A stretch of 64,000 nucleotides of DNA. Source: Streptomyces sioyaensis (GTDB lineage Bacteria > Actinomycetota > Actinomycetes > Streptomycetales > Streptomycetaceae). How positions within the stretch are numbered: position 1 is the stretch's first letter; each line of letters starts with the position of its first letter. The DNA lies in NCBI RefSeq assembly GCF_004122735.1, contig NZ_SDIF01000014.1, positions 1 through 64,000 on the forward strand, in the 5' to 3' direction. This document shows, in pieces, positions 7,978 through 16,791 of the stretch. A program made the translations under genes and the position numbers. The notes beneath the pieces were generated by a model that ran no database searches, was not told where the DNA came from, and saw only the letters and a list, made by a program, of their open reading frames with translations.

Positions 7978-8999
7978 GGCTCCACCAAGGGGCGCAGATC
8001 GGCGAATCGGCGATCACCGATGCCGGTCACCTGGCGGAGCTGTTCCACCGACGTGAATCCACCGTGCTGGGTGCGGAATTCGATGATGTGGCGGGCCAGC
8101 ACGGGTCCCACTCCGGGGAGGGAGTCGAGCTGCTGCTCGGTCGCCGAGCCCAGACTGACCGGACCGCCTGGACCGCCTCCGGCACTCGGTAACCCACTTC
8201 CCGAGCCGCCGGCCCCCGCGCCAGTGGGACCGGACCCGCCACCGGCGCCAGCACCAGCCCCGCCACCAGGTGCACCCACCACGATCTGCTCGCCATCGGT
8301 CAGCCGACGGGCCCGGTTGAGCCCACGGATGCTCGCCCCGCGCAGCACTCCGCCCGCGGCCTGCAGCGCGTCCATCACCCGCGCCCCCGGCGGCATCCGG
8401 TGAACTCCGGGATGCCGCACCTTGCCCGTCACATCGACGACCAGCTGCCGGCCCGCCTCCCCCGGCGGACCATTCGCCACCGCGGCGGCAGACGAGGACG
8501 GCAGCGACGACGAGCGCGAGGCGGGGCCGGGTGCGCCCGCGGACCGGTCGGCCGCCGGGGCCCGGACCGGCTCGGGGCGTCCGGTCCAGAAGTGCTGCAC
8601 GGCGAATCCCACGGCCACCACCAGCACAAGGACCAGGGCGGCGAGCGCCTTCGGGTCGGCGCCGCACCGTAACTGCACCCAGAGCGGGAGCCGTTCGCGC
8701 ACGGCAAGCCACAGCCGCTCACGGCGGCGGGCGTCCGGCGGACCGTGCTCCGGAGGCGGAGGTCCGGCCCCGGAGCCCACCCCCGTATTGCCGAAGATCG
8801 CCGCAGCCCGAGCCCGCACCCGCTCGCGTTCCCCCTCACGCCCCTGCGCCGCACCCGATGGCCTCGAAGCGCCGGAGCCCTCCGGAAGAACCGCCGCAGG
8901 GAACGAAGCCGAAGAGCCCGAGGAAGCCAACGAGACTGACGAGGACGAACGTGCCGACGAAGACGAATCCGCAGGCCACATGGAGTGAGACGAGTTCAT
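7974..8999 (-). CDS. comEA: ComEA-type helix-hairpin-helix DNA-binding protein
   Basis: The product (341 residues from ATG at 8999; a GTG at 9047 would add 16) has a Ser/Glu-rich cytoplasmic N-terminus, one membrane segment (ALAALVLVLVVAVGFAV), an SLBB-like domain (VVDVTGKVRHPGVHRM to LTDGEQIVVG), a Gly/Ala/Ser-rich linker, and a C-terminal double helix-hairpin-helix (LDSLPGVGPVLARHIIEFR, LRQVTGIGDRRFADLRPLV). ComEA binds extracellular double-stranded DNA and feeds ComEC. It is translationally coupled to comEC through an ATGA overlap. Neither candidate start has a clear ribosome-binding site. No pilus genes are nearby, so a true uptake system is not shown. Confidence 0.9.
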   Translation of the reverse strand: MNSSHSMWPADSSSSARSSSSVSLASSGSSASFPAAVLPEGSGASRPSGAAQGREGERERVRARAAAIFGNTGVGSGAGPPPPEHGPPDARRRERLWLAVRERLPLWVQLRCGADPKALAALVLVLVVAVGFAVQHFWTGRPEPVRAPAADRSAGAPGPASRSSSLPSSSAAAVANGPPGEAGRQLVVDVTGKVRHPGVHRMPPGARVMDALQAAGGVLRGASIRGLNRARRLTDGEQIVVGAPGGGAGAGAGGGSGPTGAGAGGSGSGLPSAGGGPGGPVSLGSATEQQLDSLPGVGPVLARHIIEFRTQHGGFTSVEQLRQVTGIGDRRFADLRPLVEP

Positions 9000-9111
9000 A
9001 CCGACCGACGCTAAGCACTCGGCGCGGATCTCGCCGAGCTGCCTCACATCCGGTGGACAGCGCCCCAGTTGTGGACAACTCCGTCACCCACGGGGCACTC
9101 CGCCGCACCTC

Positions 9112-9957
9112 TCAGCGCGGCGACACCACAACCCCCAGCAGCCCCGGCCCCGTATGCGCGCCGATCACCGCGCCGACCTCGCTCACATGCAGCTCGTGGA
9201 GCCCGGGCACCCGCTCCCGCAGCCGCTGGGCCAGCGCGTCCGCGCGCTCCGCCGCGGCGAGATGGTGCACCGCGATATCGACCTGGCCCTCGCCCGCCCG
9301 CTCCGCGGCGATCTCCTCCAGCCGGGCGATGGCCTTGGAGGCCGTACGGACCTTCTCCAGCAGTTCGATCCGCCCGTCGGCCAGTTGAAGGAGCGGTTTG
9401 ACGGCAAGTGCGGAGCCGAGCAGCGCCTGGGTCGCGCCGATCCGGCCGCCGCGGCGCAGATAGTCGAGGGTGTCGACGTAGAAGTATGCGGAGGTGCCGG
9501 CGGCGCGCTTCTCCGCGGCGGCCACCGCGTCGTCCGCGTCCCCGCCGGCCTCGGCCGTCTCCGCGGCGGCGAGGGCGCAGAAGCCCAGGGCCATCGCGAC
9601 CATCCCGGTGTCCACGACGTGGACCGGTACCGGCGCCTCCTTCGCCGCGAGCACCGCCGCGTCATAGGTGCCGGAGAACTCGGAGGAGAGGTGGAGCGAG
9701 ACGATGGCGTCCGCGCCGGCGGCCGCGACCGTGCGGTAGGTCTCCGCGAACATCGTGGGGCTGGGCCGGGAGGTCGTCACCGGCCGGCGCTTCTGGAGCG
9801 CCTCCGCGACGGATCTCGCGGAGATCTCGGTGCCCTCTTCCAGGGCCTGGTCCCCCAGGACGACGGTCAGCGGCACGGCCGTGATGTGGTGGCGTTCGAG
9901 AGCCGTCCGCGGCAAGTAGGCCGTGGAATCGGTGACGATCGCGACATGGCGGGACAT
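9112..9957 (-). CDS. DegV family fatty-acid-binding protein
   Basis: The 281-residue product begins MSRHVAIVTDSTAYLP, the DegV signature, and contains TTSRPSPTMFAETYR and IVSLHLSSEFSGTYDAA, which line the lipid-binding pocket in the family. DegV/FakB proteins bind a fatty acid and present it to a fatty acid kinase; whether the kinase partner exists in this organism cannot be seen here. The ATG at 9957 is chosen because the family sequence starts exactly there; upstream codons are unrelated. The gene follows a separate small upstream region (9958-10100) and precedes comEA in the same direction. Confidence 0.92.
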   Translation of the reverse strand: MSRHVAIVTDSTAYLPRTALERHHITAVPLTVVLGDQALEEGTEISARSVAEALQKRRPVTTSRPSPTMFAETYRTVAAAGADAIVSLHLSSEFSGTYDAAVLAAKEAPVPVHVVDTGMVAMALGFCALAAAETAEAGGDADDAVAAAEKRAAGTSAYFYVDTLDYLRRGGRIGATQALLGSALAVKPLLQLADGRIELLEKVRTASKAIARLEEIAAERAGEGQVDIAVHHLAAAERADALAQRLRERVPGLHELHVSEVGAVIGAHTGPGLLGVVVSPR

Positions 9958-10100
9958 GAATGGGAGGTTATCCGGGGATCCGGACGGCGCACAGTGCGGG
10001 CCCCTCCCCAAGATCTTCCAGGTTTCCCCAAAGCTCTGCCAAGAGCCCGCCCCCGCCCCCTCCCTCCCCCTCCTCGCTCCTCATATGCCTGCCTGGAGCC

Positions 10101-10868
10101 TCATGTCGTCGTGCCCTCCGTCCGGGGGGCCTTCTGCCACGGGTAGGTCGGCTGGGTGCGGGGGTCCCGGGTGGTGATCGCCGGCGGGTCCTCGGGGGCC
10201 GGGCGCCGGGAGTCGCCGTTTCCGGCCGCCGCCGGCCCGCCCCCGGGCCCCTGCGGCCGTCCTTCCGGCCCCGGACGTCCCCGTACGGGTTCCCGCAGCG
10301 GGTCCGCGGCGCCGGCCTCCTCGGCCCGGGTCCAGTGCCGCAGCGCTCCTGATTCGACATCGATCTGGTCGCTGAGCGATGCCAGATCGTCGTCCGCGAA
10401 TTTGCGGGCACGGTCCCGCGCGGCCCAGCGCAGCGATTCCGCGGAGTGCGTGATCCGCTCCGTGCGCTCGCGGAGCTCCGGAAGGCGGGCGGCAATGGTG
10501 GCCCGGTCGGGCTCACGTTCGAGCCGCTTGAGGTCGTCGTCGAGCTCATGGCCATGGGCGCTCAGCCGCTCGAAGAGGCCGATCGCCTCGCCGAGGGAGG
10601 GATCGTCCGCCGAGCCGGAGTGCAGCACGTCCTGGGTGGCGCGCATGGAGGTGCGCAGCGAGAGCCGCAGCTGGGCGAGCTCCCCGACCACGCCGGGCTG
10701 GGCGAGCTGCCGGGCACGCAGACCGGTGTCCTCGACGGTTCTGCGGGCCTGGGCGACCGTACGGTCCACGCCGCGCTTGGCCGCCTGCACAGCCTTGACC
10801 GCCACGAACACCCCGGCCACGACGAACAGCACGAAGAGCAGCCCCAGGACGGCGACGACAGCTTCCAT
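10101..10868 (-). CDS. Membrane-anchored coiled-coil protein, function unknown
   Basis: The 255-residue protein starts with one membrane helix (about 4-27, VVAVLGLLFVLFVVAGVFVA). A long, charged, mainly helical region follows (about 30-190), rich in Arg, Glu and Leu heptad-like spacing, for example LARQL, LRLSLRTSMRATQ and LERLSAHGHELDDDLKRLE. The tail (190-255) is Pro/Gly/Arg-rich and probably disordered. The topology suggests an N-terminal anchor with a cytoplasmic coiled coil, as in actinobacterial DUF948-like or septation-associated proteins, but no family is assigned. It is downstream of leuS in the same direction, separated by the leuS terminator. Confidence 0.75.
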   Translation of the reverse strand: MEAVVAVLGLLFVLFVVAGVFVAVKAVQAAKRGVDRTVAQARRTVEDTGLRARQLAQPGVVGELAQLRLSLRTSMRATQDVLHSGSADDPSLGEAIGLFERLSAHGHELDDDLKRLEREPDRATIAARLPELRERTERITHSAESLRWAARDRARKFADDDLASLSDQIDVESGALRHWTRAEEAGAADPLREPVRGRPGPEGRPQGPGGGPAAAGNGDSRRPAPEDPPAITTRDPRTQPTYPWQKAPRTEGTTT

Positions 10869-11005
10869 GGGCTCTCCCCGGACGTATCGGCGGCGCCGGC
10901 CGTGCCCGCGCCCTCTCCCTCCACGGTAAACGGCTCGGGCAGGTCACGGGTTCCTGACGAACCCCCAACCTGCCCGTAGGGGAAACCCCTGTGGTCGCCG
11001 CTGCC

Positions 11006-11032
11006 GGGTGCCCGGAGCGGCCCCGGGCACCC
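11006..11032 (-). terminator. Hairpin terminator after leuS
   Basis: GGGTGCCCGG (11006-11015) and CCGGGCACCC (11023-11032) form a perfect ten-base-pair stem with a seven-base loop, nine bases past the leuS stop. There is no T run, which is common for Streptomyces terminators. Confidence 0.6.
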
Positions 11033-11040
11033 GTCGGCGA

Positions 11041-13932
11041 CTACGCCGGGACGATGTTCACCAGCTTCGGCGCCCGGACGATGACCTTCCGGATGCCCGC
11101 GCCGTTCAGCGCCGCCACGACGGCCGGCTCCGCCAGGGCCGTCGCCTCCAGGTCCGCGTCGGAGATCGACGGGGCGACCTCCAGGCGGGCCTTGACCTTG
11201 CCCTTGATCTGAACGACGCAGGTCACGGTCTCGTCGACGACGTACGCCGGGTCGGCCACCGGGAAGTCGGCGTGCACCACGGTGTCGGTGTGGCCCAGCT
11301 TGCGCCACAGCTCCTCGGCGATGTGCGGCGCCAGCGGGGCGACCAGCAGCACCAGCCGCTCCGCGACCGTGCGCGGGACCGGTCCGCCCGTCTTGGTCAG
11401 GTGGTTGTTCAGCTCGGTCACCTTGGCGATGGCGGTGTTGAAGCGCAGGTTCGCCATGTCCTGGGTGACGCCGTCGATCGCCTTGTGCAGGGCACGCAGC
11501 GTGGCCTCGTCCGGCTCCGCGTCGACGACGGTGACCTCACCGGTCGCCTCGTCGACGACATTGCGCCACAGGCGCTGGAGCAGGCGGTACTGGCCGACGA
11601 CGGCCCGGGTGTCCCACGGCCGCGAGACGTCCAGCGGGCCCATCGCCATCTCGTACAGGCGCAGGGTGTCCGCGCCGTACTCGACGCAGATCTCGTCGGG
11701 GGTGACGGCGTTCTTCAGGGACTTGCCCATCTTGCCCAGGACGCGGCTGACCTTCTCGCCCTGGTAGTAGTAGCCGCCGTCGCGCTCCTCGACCTCGGCG
11801 GCCGGGACGGCGATACCGCGGCTGTCCCGGTAGACGAAGGCCTGGATCATGCCCTGGTTGTACAGCTTGTGGAAGGGCTCCGAAGACGACACATGGCCCA
11901 GGTCGTGCAGCACCTTGGACCAGAAGCGGGCGTACAGCAGGTGCAGTACGGCGTGCTCCGCGCCGCCCACGTACAGGTCGACGCCCCCGGCCGGCTGGCC
12001 CTCGCGCGGCCCCATCCAATACTGCTCGATGTCCGGGGCGACCAGCGCCTCGGTGTTGTGGGGGTCCGCGTAGCGCATCTCGTACCAGCACGAACCCGCC
12101 CAGTTGGGCATGGTGTTGGTCTCGCGGCGGTAGCGCTTGATGCCGTTGCCGTCGCCCAGGTCCAGGTCGACGTGGACCCATTCCTCGTTGCGGGACAGCG
12201 GGGTCTCCGGCTGGGTGTCGGCGTCGTCCGGGTCGAAGGTGCGCGGGGAGTAGTCCTCGACCTCCGGCAGCTCCAGCGGCAGCATCGAGGCGGGCAGGGC
12301 GTGTGCGACGCCGTCCTCGTCGTAGACGATCGGGAAGGGCTCGCCCCAGTAGCGCTGGCGGCTGAACAGCCAGTCCCGCAGCCGGAAGTTGACCGTGCCC
12401 TCGCCGATGCCCCGGTCGGCCAGCCACTCGGTGATCTTCGCCTTGGCCTCGGTCACGCCCAGACCGTCCAGCGAGATGTCCGCGCCGGTCGAGTTGATGA
12501 TCTTCGCCGCGTACGAGGCGAAGGCGTCGTCCCAGGTCGAGGGGTCGGTGCCGCGGTCGTCCGACGGCTCGACGACGCAGCGCATCGGCAGCTCGAAGGC
12601 GCGGGCGAAGGCGAAGTCACGGCTGTCGTGCGCGGGCACGGCCATGATCGCGCCGGTGCCGTAGCCCATCAGGACGTAGTCGGCGATGAAGACCGGGACC
12701 TGCTCGCCGCTGGCCGGGTTGGTCGCGAAGGCGCCGGTGAAGACGCCGGTCTTGACCTTGGCCTCGGCCTGCCGCTCGACGTCCGACTTGGCGGCGGCCT
12801 GCTTGCGGTAGGCGGCGACGGCGTCGGCCGGGGTGGCGTGCCCGCCGGTCCATACGTCGTGGGTGCCCTCGGGCCAGGCGTCGGGGACGATCGAGCCGTT
12901 GCCGTTCCCGGCGCCGGCGACCAGCGGGTGCTCGGGCGCCAGCACCATGTACGTCGCGCCGAACAGGGTGTCCTGGCGGGTGGTGAAGACGGTGATCTTC
13001 TCCTCGCCCACGGGGAAGTCGGCCCGGGCGCCCTCGGAGCGGCCGATCCAGTTGCGCTGCTGGAGCTTGATGGCCTCCGGCCAGTCCAGCGCGTCCAGGT
13101 CGTTCAGCAGCCGATCGGCGTAGGCGGTGATGCGCATGTTCCACTGGCGCAGCTTGGCCTTGAAGACGGGGTAGTTGCCGCGCTCGGAACGGCCCTCGGC
13201 GGTGACCTCCTCATTGGCCAGCACCGTGCCCAGCCCGGGACACCAGTTGACCGGCGCGTCCGAGGCGTACGCCAGGCGGTACTCGCCCAGGATGTTGGCG
13301 CGTTCGAGGGGGCTCAGCCCGGCCCACGGCCGGCCGTCGGGGGTCTGCCGGGTGCCGGCCTCGAACTGGGCGACCAGGGTGTCGATCGGGCGGGCGGCGT
13401 CCGCCTCCGGGTCGTACCAGGAGTTGAAGATCTCCAGGAAGATCCACTGGGTCCACTTGTAGTACCCCGGGTCGATCGTCTCGACCGAACGGCGCTGGTC
13501 GTGGCCCAGGCCCAGGCGGCGCAGCTGGCGCCGCATGTTCACGATGTTGGCCTCGGTGGAGACCCGCGGGTGGGTGCCGGTCTGCACCGCGTACTGCTCG
13601 GCGGGCAGCCCGAAGGCGTCGAAGCCCAGGGTGTGCAGCACGTTGTGGCCCGTCATGCGCTGGTGACGGGCGTAGACGTCGGTGGCGATGAACCCCAGGG
13701 GGTGGCCGACGTGCAGGCCGGCGCCCGACGGGTAGGGGAACATGTCCATGATGAATCGCTTGGGGCGGGCCACCACCTCGGCATCGCCGGCCAGCTCACC
13801 GCTGGGGTTCGGGGCCTCGTAGGTCCCGTGCTCCTCCCAGTAGGCCTGCCAGCGTGCCTCGATGTCGGCGGCCAGCGCGGCCGTATAGCGGTGCGGCGCT
13901 GCCACCTCGGCAGCGGTGGTCGTCTCGCTCAT
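11041..13932 (-). CDS. leuS: Leucyl-tRNA synthetase
   Basis: The 963-residue enzyme charges tRNA-Leu. Visible class I features are the HIGH-type motif in [17 protein letters not shown] near residue 65, an editing insertion ([19 protein letters not shown]), and the KMSKS counterpart [11 protein letters not shown], an MGKS variant seen in actinobacterial LeuRS. The C-terminal tRNA-binding domain ends with [17 protein letters not shown]. The ATG at 13932 is preceded by GAGG; upstream in-frame codons belong to the regulatory leader. A Leu-rich leader peptide (14070-14108) and a terminator (13995-14024) upstream indicate attenuation by leucyl-tRNA supply. Classical attenuators upstream of leuS have been predicted for some Streptomyces. 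Confidence 0.97.
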   Translation of the reverse strand: MSETTTAAEVAAPHRYTAALAADIEARWQAYWEEHGTYEAPNPSGELAGDAEVVARPKRFIMDMFPYPSGAGLHVGHPLGFIATDVYARHQRMTGHNVLHTLGFDAFGLPAEQYAVQTGTHPRVSTEANIVNMRRQLRRLGLGHDQRRSVETIDPGYYKWTQWIFLEIFNSWYDPEADAARPIDTLVAQFEAGTRQTPDGRPWAGLSPLERANILGEYRLAYASDAPVNWCPGLGTVLANEEVTAEGRSERGNYPVFKAKLRQWNMRITAYADRLLNDLDALDWPEAIKLQQRNWIGRSEGARADFPVGEEKITVFTTRQDTLFGATYMVLAPEHPLVAGAGNGNGSIVPDAWPEGTHDVWTGGHATPADAVAAYRKQAAAKSDVERQAEAKVKTGVFTGAFATNPASGEQVPVFIADYVLMGYGTGAIMAVPAHDSRDFAFARAFELPMRCVVEPSDDRGTDPSTWDDAFASYAAKIINSTGADISLDGLGVTEAKAKITEWLADRGIGEGTVNFRLRDWLFSRQRYWGEPFPIVYDEDGVAHALPASMLPLELPEVEDYSPRTFDPDDADTQPETPLSRNEEWVHVDLDLGDGNGIKRYRRETNTMPNWAGSCWYEMRYADPHNTEALVAPDIEQYWMGPREGQPAGGVDLYVGGAEHAVLHLLYARFWSKVLHDLGHVSSSEPFHKLYNQGMIQAFVYRDSRGIAVPAAEVEERDGGYYYQGEKVSRVLGKMGKSLKNAVTPDEICVEYGADTLRLYEMAMGPLDVSRPWDTRAVVGQYRLLQRLWRNVVDEATGEVTVVDAEPDEATLRALHKAIDGVTQDMANLRFNTAIAKVTELNNHLTKTGGPVPRTVAERLVLLVAPLAPHIAEELWRKLGHTDTVVHADFPVADPAYVVDETVTCVVQIKGKVKARLEVAPSISDADLEATALAEPAVVAALNGAGIRKVIVRAPKLVNIVPA

Positions 13933-13994
13933 CGTCCTCAAAGCTCCATCGATCGTCTCTGCCTGCGGAAACGCGCCAGATCTCCGGCACGCCG

Positions 13995-14024
13995 GAAACA
14001 AAAAGACCCCTCGCACAGGAGGGG
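13995..14024 (-). terminator. Intrinsic terminator (attenuator) in the leuS leader
   Basis: On the minus strand CCCCTC and GAGGGG form a six-base-pair stem with loop CTGTGC, followed by TCTTTTTGTTT. A terminator with a T run this strong is rare in this genome and lies 63 bases before the leuS start, between the leader peptide and the gene. It is the expected attenuator of the leucine-responsive leader. Confidence 0.8.
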
Positions 14025-14026
14025 AC

Positions 14027-14079
14027 GCCGCGCCGATTCCGACGGGATCTGTGATCCGTCAGGTACTGATCAGCGCGGC
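14027..14079 (-). promoter_or_regulatory. leuS leader alternative pairing region
   Basis: GATCCGTC-type arms at 14041-14060 form an eight-base-pair hairpin (one bulge) just after the leader-peptide stop. In addition GCCGCGC inside the end of the leader peptide (14073-14079) can pair with GCGCGGC directly before the terminator (14027-14033). Ribosome position on the Leu codons would decide which pairs form. Energies were not computed. Confidence 0.5.
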
Positions 14080-14108
14080 CCGCTAAGCAGAAGGCGTACG
14101 GCACGCAT
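14070..14108 (-). CDS. leuS leader peptide with three consecutive Leu codons
   Basis: The short frame encodes MRAVRLLLSGPR, stopping at TGA. Its three adjacent leucine codons are CTT CTG CTT; CTT is rare in such GC-rich DNA. Ribosome stalling at these codons when leucyl-tRNA is scarce would favour an antiterminated structure and so more leuS transcription. A TACCCT hexamer (14115-14120) lies six bases upstream of the ATG and there is no ribosome-binding site, so the peptide may be translated from a leaderless transcript. This placement, with the hairpin and terminator that follow, makes a chance occurrence unlikely. Confidence 0.8.
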   Translation of the reverse strand: MRAVRLLLSGPR

Positions 14109-14247
14109 GGCGTCAGGGTACCGCAGGGCGTACGGGGCCCGCGCCGAGGATGTCCCCAGCGCGGGCCCCGCCCCCGGTACCCCGTACTCCTGCCGCCGTG
14201 GCACCGGGGCACGGGCAGTGCGGGGAGGCGGTGCCGCGCCCCCGGCG

Positions 14248-16206
14248 TCAGGGGCGGTAGGAGCTCACATAGCCGGCGCCCGGCGAGCCCACGCCGGTGA
14301 CGTCGTCGTAGCCGACGCCCGCGTGCAGGGAGCTGTCCTTGCCCAGGCTGCGCAGCGAGGTCGTGGTGCCCTTGCTGCTGTCGACGCCGTTGACGTAGTC
14401 CACACGGACGACGGCCAGGTCACGGCCGGCACCCAGCGGGTGGTCGGTGACGTCGTGGTACGCGGCGGTGCCGTAGCGCTGGTAGATGGCGGGGTTGGCG
14501 AAGCCGATGGCGACGCCGTGCCGGGCCTGCTGGGCCAGCGCCTGGACACCGGCGATCACCGGCGCGGCCAGCGAGGTGCCGCCGATGCGGTACTCGTCGT
14601 AGCCGAGCTTCCCGTCCGGCAGCGTCTGGGTCTGGCCGACCAGGAAGCCGGTGTTGGGGTCGGCGACCGCGGCGATGTCCGGCACGGTGCGCATCGCGCC
14701 GCCGCCGTTCGCCTTCGCGAGCCCGTCCGGGACGACTCCGCGCTGGTAGTAGGGCTGCGCCACGCTCTTGCTGGTGCCGCCGCCGGCGCCGCCGTTGAAG
14801 GTGCCGGGGAAGCCGGTCCAGTCGTTGCCGTCCTTGGACAGCAGCGCCTTCTGGGTGCCCCAGCCGGTCTCCCACTGGTACGCGTCGTGCTTGCCGACGG
14901 CCAGGGAGGTACCGCCGACCGCGGTCACCCAGGGGGAGTTCGCCGGGCTGTCGACCTGCTTGACGCCGGTCTTGGCGACCTCGTCGCCGTCGTCGCCGGA
15001 GGAGAAGTAGAAGCCGATGCCCTGCACCGCGCCCTGCTGGAAGAGCTGGTCGTAGGCGGCCGCCGCGTCCGGGGTCTCGTTCGCCTCCAGGTCGCCCCAG
15101 GAGTTGGAGACCATGTCGGCGAGGTGACCGTCGACGACCTTGCCGAGCGAGTCGATCAGGTCGTCGTCCATGCAGGAGGCACCGCCGACGTAGACGATGT
15201 CGGCGTCGGGGGCGACCGCGTGGACGGCCTCGACGTCGAGGGTCTCCTCGCCGTACCAGCCGGCCGCGCCGCACTCCTCGATGTGCGAGTAGTCCTTGGG
15301 CAGCACCTGGGAGAGCTGGCCGCGGCGGTAACGGGGGTCGCCGTTGCGGGCGGCGTACGTGTCCGCGTCCTGGGCGATGGTCGGCGCGGCGTAGGCGTCG
15401 GTGATCGCGACGGTGACGCCCTTGCCGGTCCACTTCTTCGCACCGTAGGCGGCGCGCAGCTGCGTACCGGTGTAGCCCTTGATCGCATACGGCGCCTTGC
15501 TCCCGTAGGCGGACGGCAGCTTCTTGTCCGTCTTGGAGCCGTAGTACGAGGAGAACGGGCCGGAGTTGCGGAACACGCCCTCCGGGGGCGGCAGTTCGCT
15601 GGAGTGGTGCTTGGCGAGCCGCGGCGCGTTGTCCAGACCGGTGACCGTCAGGACCGCGTCGGCCAGTGCGGCGGGCGCGGAGGCGGTGGTCGACGGCGCG
15701 TGGTAAGTGTGGCCGCTCTTGCGGTAATTGTGCAGGTCTGTGGCGAAGGCACGCTCGGCCGCGGCCGCGTCGCCCTTGACCGTCAGATAGCGCTGGGTGG
15801 TGCCGGTGACCGCCAGGCCGGACTTTTTCAGCCAGTCGGTCACCTTGGCTATCTGCTCGTGCGTGGCGCCGTAACGGGAGCGGACCTGGGCGGGGCTCAG
15901 GTACTTCCCGTACGCGGCGGAGTGCGGGTCGGACACGGCGCGGGCGTAGTCGGCGAGCCCCTTCGCGTCGCGACCGGCCAGGTAGACGCGGGCGGTGACG
16001 GCCGCGGACGCGGAGGTGGCGCCCTGGTCGGCCTGCGCGGTGGCCCACAGCGGCTTGGTGCCCTGCAGTGCGTGCCGACCGCCGTCGTGGCCCGCGGCAT
16101 CGGCGGCCGGCGCGCCGAGCGCGAGCGCGCCGGCGACCAGCGGCAGCGTCGCTGCCCAGGCCAGACCGGCGCGGGCGCGCAGTGATCTGGTGCGGCTTGA
16201 TCTCAT
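14248..16206 (-). CDS. Secreted S53 family (sedolisin/kumamolisin-type) peptidase
   Basis: The 652-residue preproprotein has a Sec signal peptide (basic N-terminus, hydrophobic LAWAATLPLVAGALALGA, Ala-rich cleavage region near 35-38), a pro-kumamolisin activation domain (about 50-215, including RVYLAGRD and YGKYLSPAQVRSRYGATHEQ), and the catalytic domain. Key residues visible are the Glu/Asp pair in GEETLDVEAVHAVAPDADIV near 322, the oxyanion Asp in SNSWGDLE near 368, and the nucleophile Ser in GGTSLAAPVIAG near 545. S53 enzymes are acid-active serine-carboxyl endopeptidases; the proenzyme self-cleaves outside the cell. The ATG at 16206 has AGGGGG upstream. It is a single-gene unit downstream of a 361-base leader region. 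Confidence 0.93.
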   Translation of the reverse strand: MRSSRTRSLRARAGLAWAATLPLVAGALALGAPAADAAGHDGGRHALQGTKPLWATAQADQGATSASAAVTARVYLAGRDAKGLADYARAVSDPHSAAYGKYLSPAQVRSRYGATHEQIAKVTDWLKKSGLAVTGTTQRYLTVKGDAAAAERAFATDLHNYRKSGHTYHAPSTTASAPAALADAVLTVTGLDNAPRLAKHHSSELPPPEGVFRNSGPFSSYYGSKTDKKLPSAYGSKAPYAIKGYTGTQLRAAYGAKKWTGKGVTVAITDAYAAPTIAQDADTYAARNGDPRYRRGQLSQVLPKDYSHIEECGAAGWYGEETLDVEAVHAVAPDADIVYVGGASCMDDDLIDSLGKVVDGHLADMVSNSWGDLEANETPDAAAAYDQLFQQGAVQGIGFYFSSGDDGDEVAKTGVKQVDSPANSPWVTAVGGTSLAVGKHDAYQWETGWGTQKALLSKDGNDWTGFPGTFNGGAGGGTSKSVAQPYYQRGVVPDGLAKANGGGAMRTVPDIAAVADPNTGFLVGQTQTLPDGKLGYDEYRIGGTSLAAPVIAGVQALAQQARHGVAIGFANPAIYQRYGTAAYHDVTDHPLGAGRDLAVVRVDYVNGVDSSKGTTTSLRSLGKDSSLHAGVGYDDVTGVGSPGAGYVSSYRP

Positions 16207-16567
16207 GTAACCCCCTGCTGTGGCGATGCGGTGCGCTGCGGGATGCCGCGCTGCGCCGGGGCGCCAGAGGCGCGGCACCGCACGCGCGATGAATGCGTCG
16301 GATGTGACGCTCACGCGATTCGCCACTCTTTCGGTGAACCGTTCATGTCAGGGGCATGCGATCACCAAGAAGAGACCAAGGAATGGCAAGGTCTGGTCAG
16401 GAATGAGCACAGAGCGAACGATCAACTCGCCATAACGGACGCGGGGTTGACCGGATGTCAGCGCAACCCCGGGGGAACGGCGCCCGGGTGCGAGCCTCCA
16501 GACCCCCCGGACCGGACCCGCACGACGAAGCAGGCCATCCATTTCGGATGACCTGCTTCGCTCTCTG
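16207..16567. other. 361-base region upstream of the S53 peptidase
   Basis: No gene is seen. It holds the 5' region of the peptidase gene, an 11-base palindrome TGAACCGTTCA (16335-16345) that could be an operator, and the tRNA-Ala terminator at 16526-16560. No confident -10/-35 pair for the peptidase was found. Confidence 0.45.
16526..16560 (-). terminator. Terminator of the first tRNA-Ala
   Basis: CGAAGCAGGCCATCC (16526-16540) pairs with GGATGACCTGCTTCG (16546-16560) with one mismatch in fifteen positions and a five-base loop, seven bases downstream of the tRNA 3' end. Confidence 0.75.
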
Positions 16568-16640
16568 TGGAGCTAAGGAGAATTGAACTCCTGACCTCCT
16601 GCATGCCATGCAGGCGCTCTACCAACTGAGCTATAGCCCC
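16568..16640 (-). tRNA. tRNA-Ala (anticodon GGC), copy 1
   Basis: The 73-base gene folds into a complete cloverleaf: acceptor GGGGCTA/TAGCTCC with the alanine identity pair G3-U70, D arm GCTC...GAGC, anticodon arm CCTGC-ATGGCAT-GCAGG with anticodon GGC, and T arm AGGAG-TTCAATT-CTCCT. Discriminator base is A and no CCA is encoded. It reads GCC/GCT alanine codons, heavily used in this genome. It is identical to the copy at 18905-18977. Confidence 0.97.
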
Positions 16641-16682
16641 GTATTCTGTTCCCGCCCGGTTCCCCGCTGCGGCATCGCCTAC

Positions 16683-16711
16683 ATTACACGGACCTCCCCG
16701 CCTTCTGCCAA
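16683..16711 (-). promoter_or_regulatory. Promoter of the first tRNA-Ala
   Basis: On the minus strand TTGGCA (16706-16711) and TGTAAT (16683-16688) are separated by 17 bases, a near-consensus vegetative promoter. Transcription would start about 35 bases upstream of the tRNA. Confidence 0.7.
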
Positions 16712-16791
16712 ATCGTTCTGACCGGGGCCTGGGGGCGGCGCGCGGTACTCTCGGCAGGCAGTGTCCGATTCGTCCTGGGGGGCCGTACGCC

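Noticed and set aside
7974..8999. Functional natural-competence system
   Set aside because: Only comEA and comEC are present; no type IV pilus or DprA-type genes are in the window, and these two genes are widespread in bacteria not known to be competent.
11008..16185. A continuous plus-strand open frame of more than 1700 codons opposite leuS and the S53 peptidase
   Set aside because: It is the antisense shadow of two clear genes; long open antisense frames are expected in GC-rich DNA, and the translation is Gly/Val/Arg/Asp-rich without family motifs.
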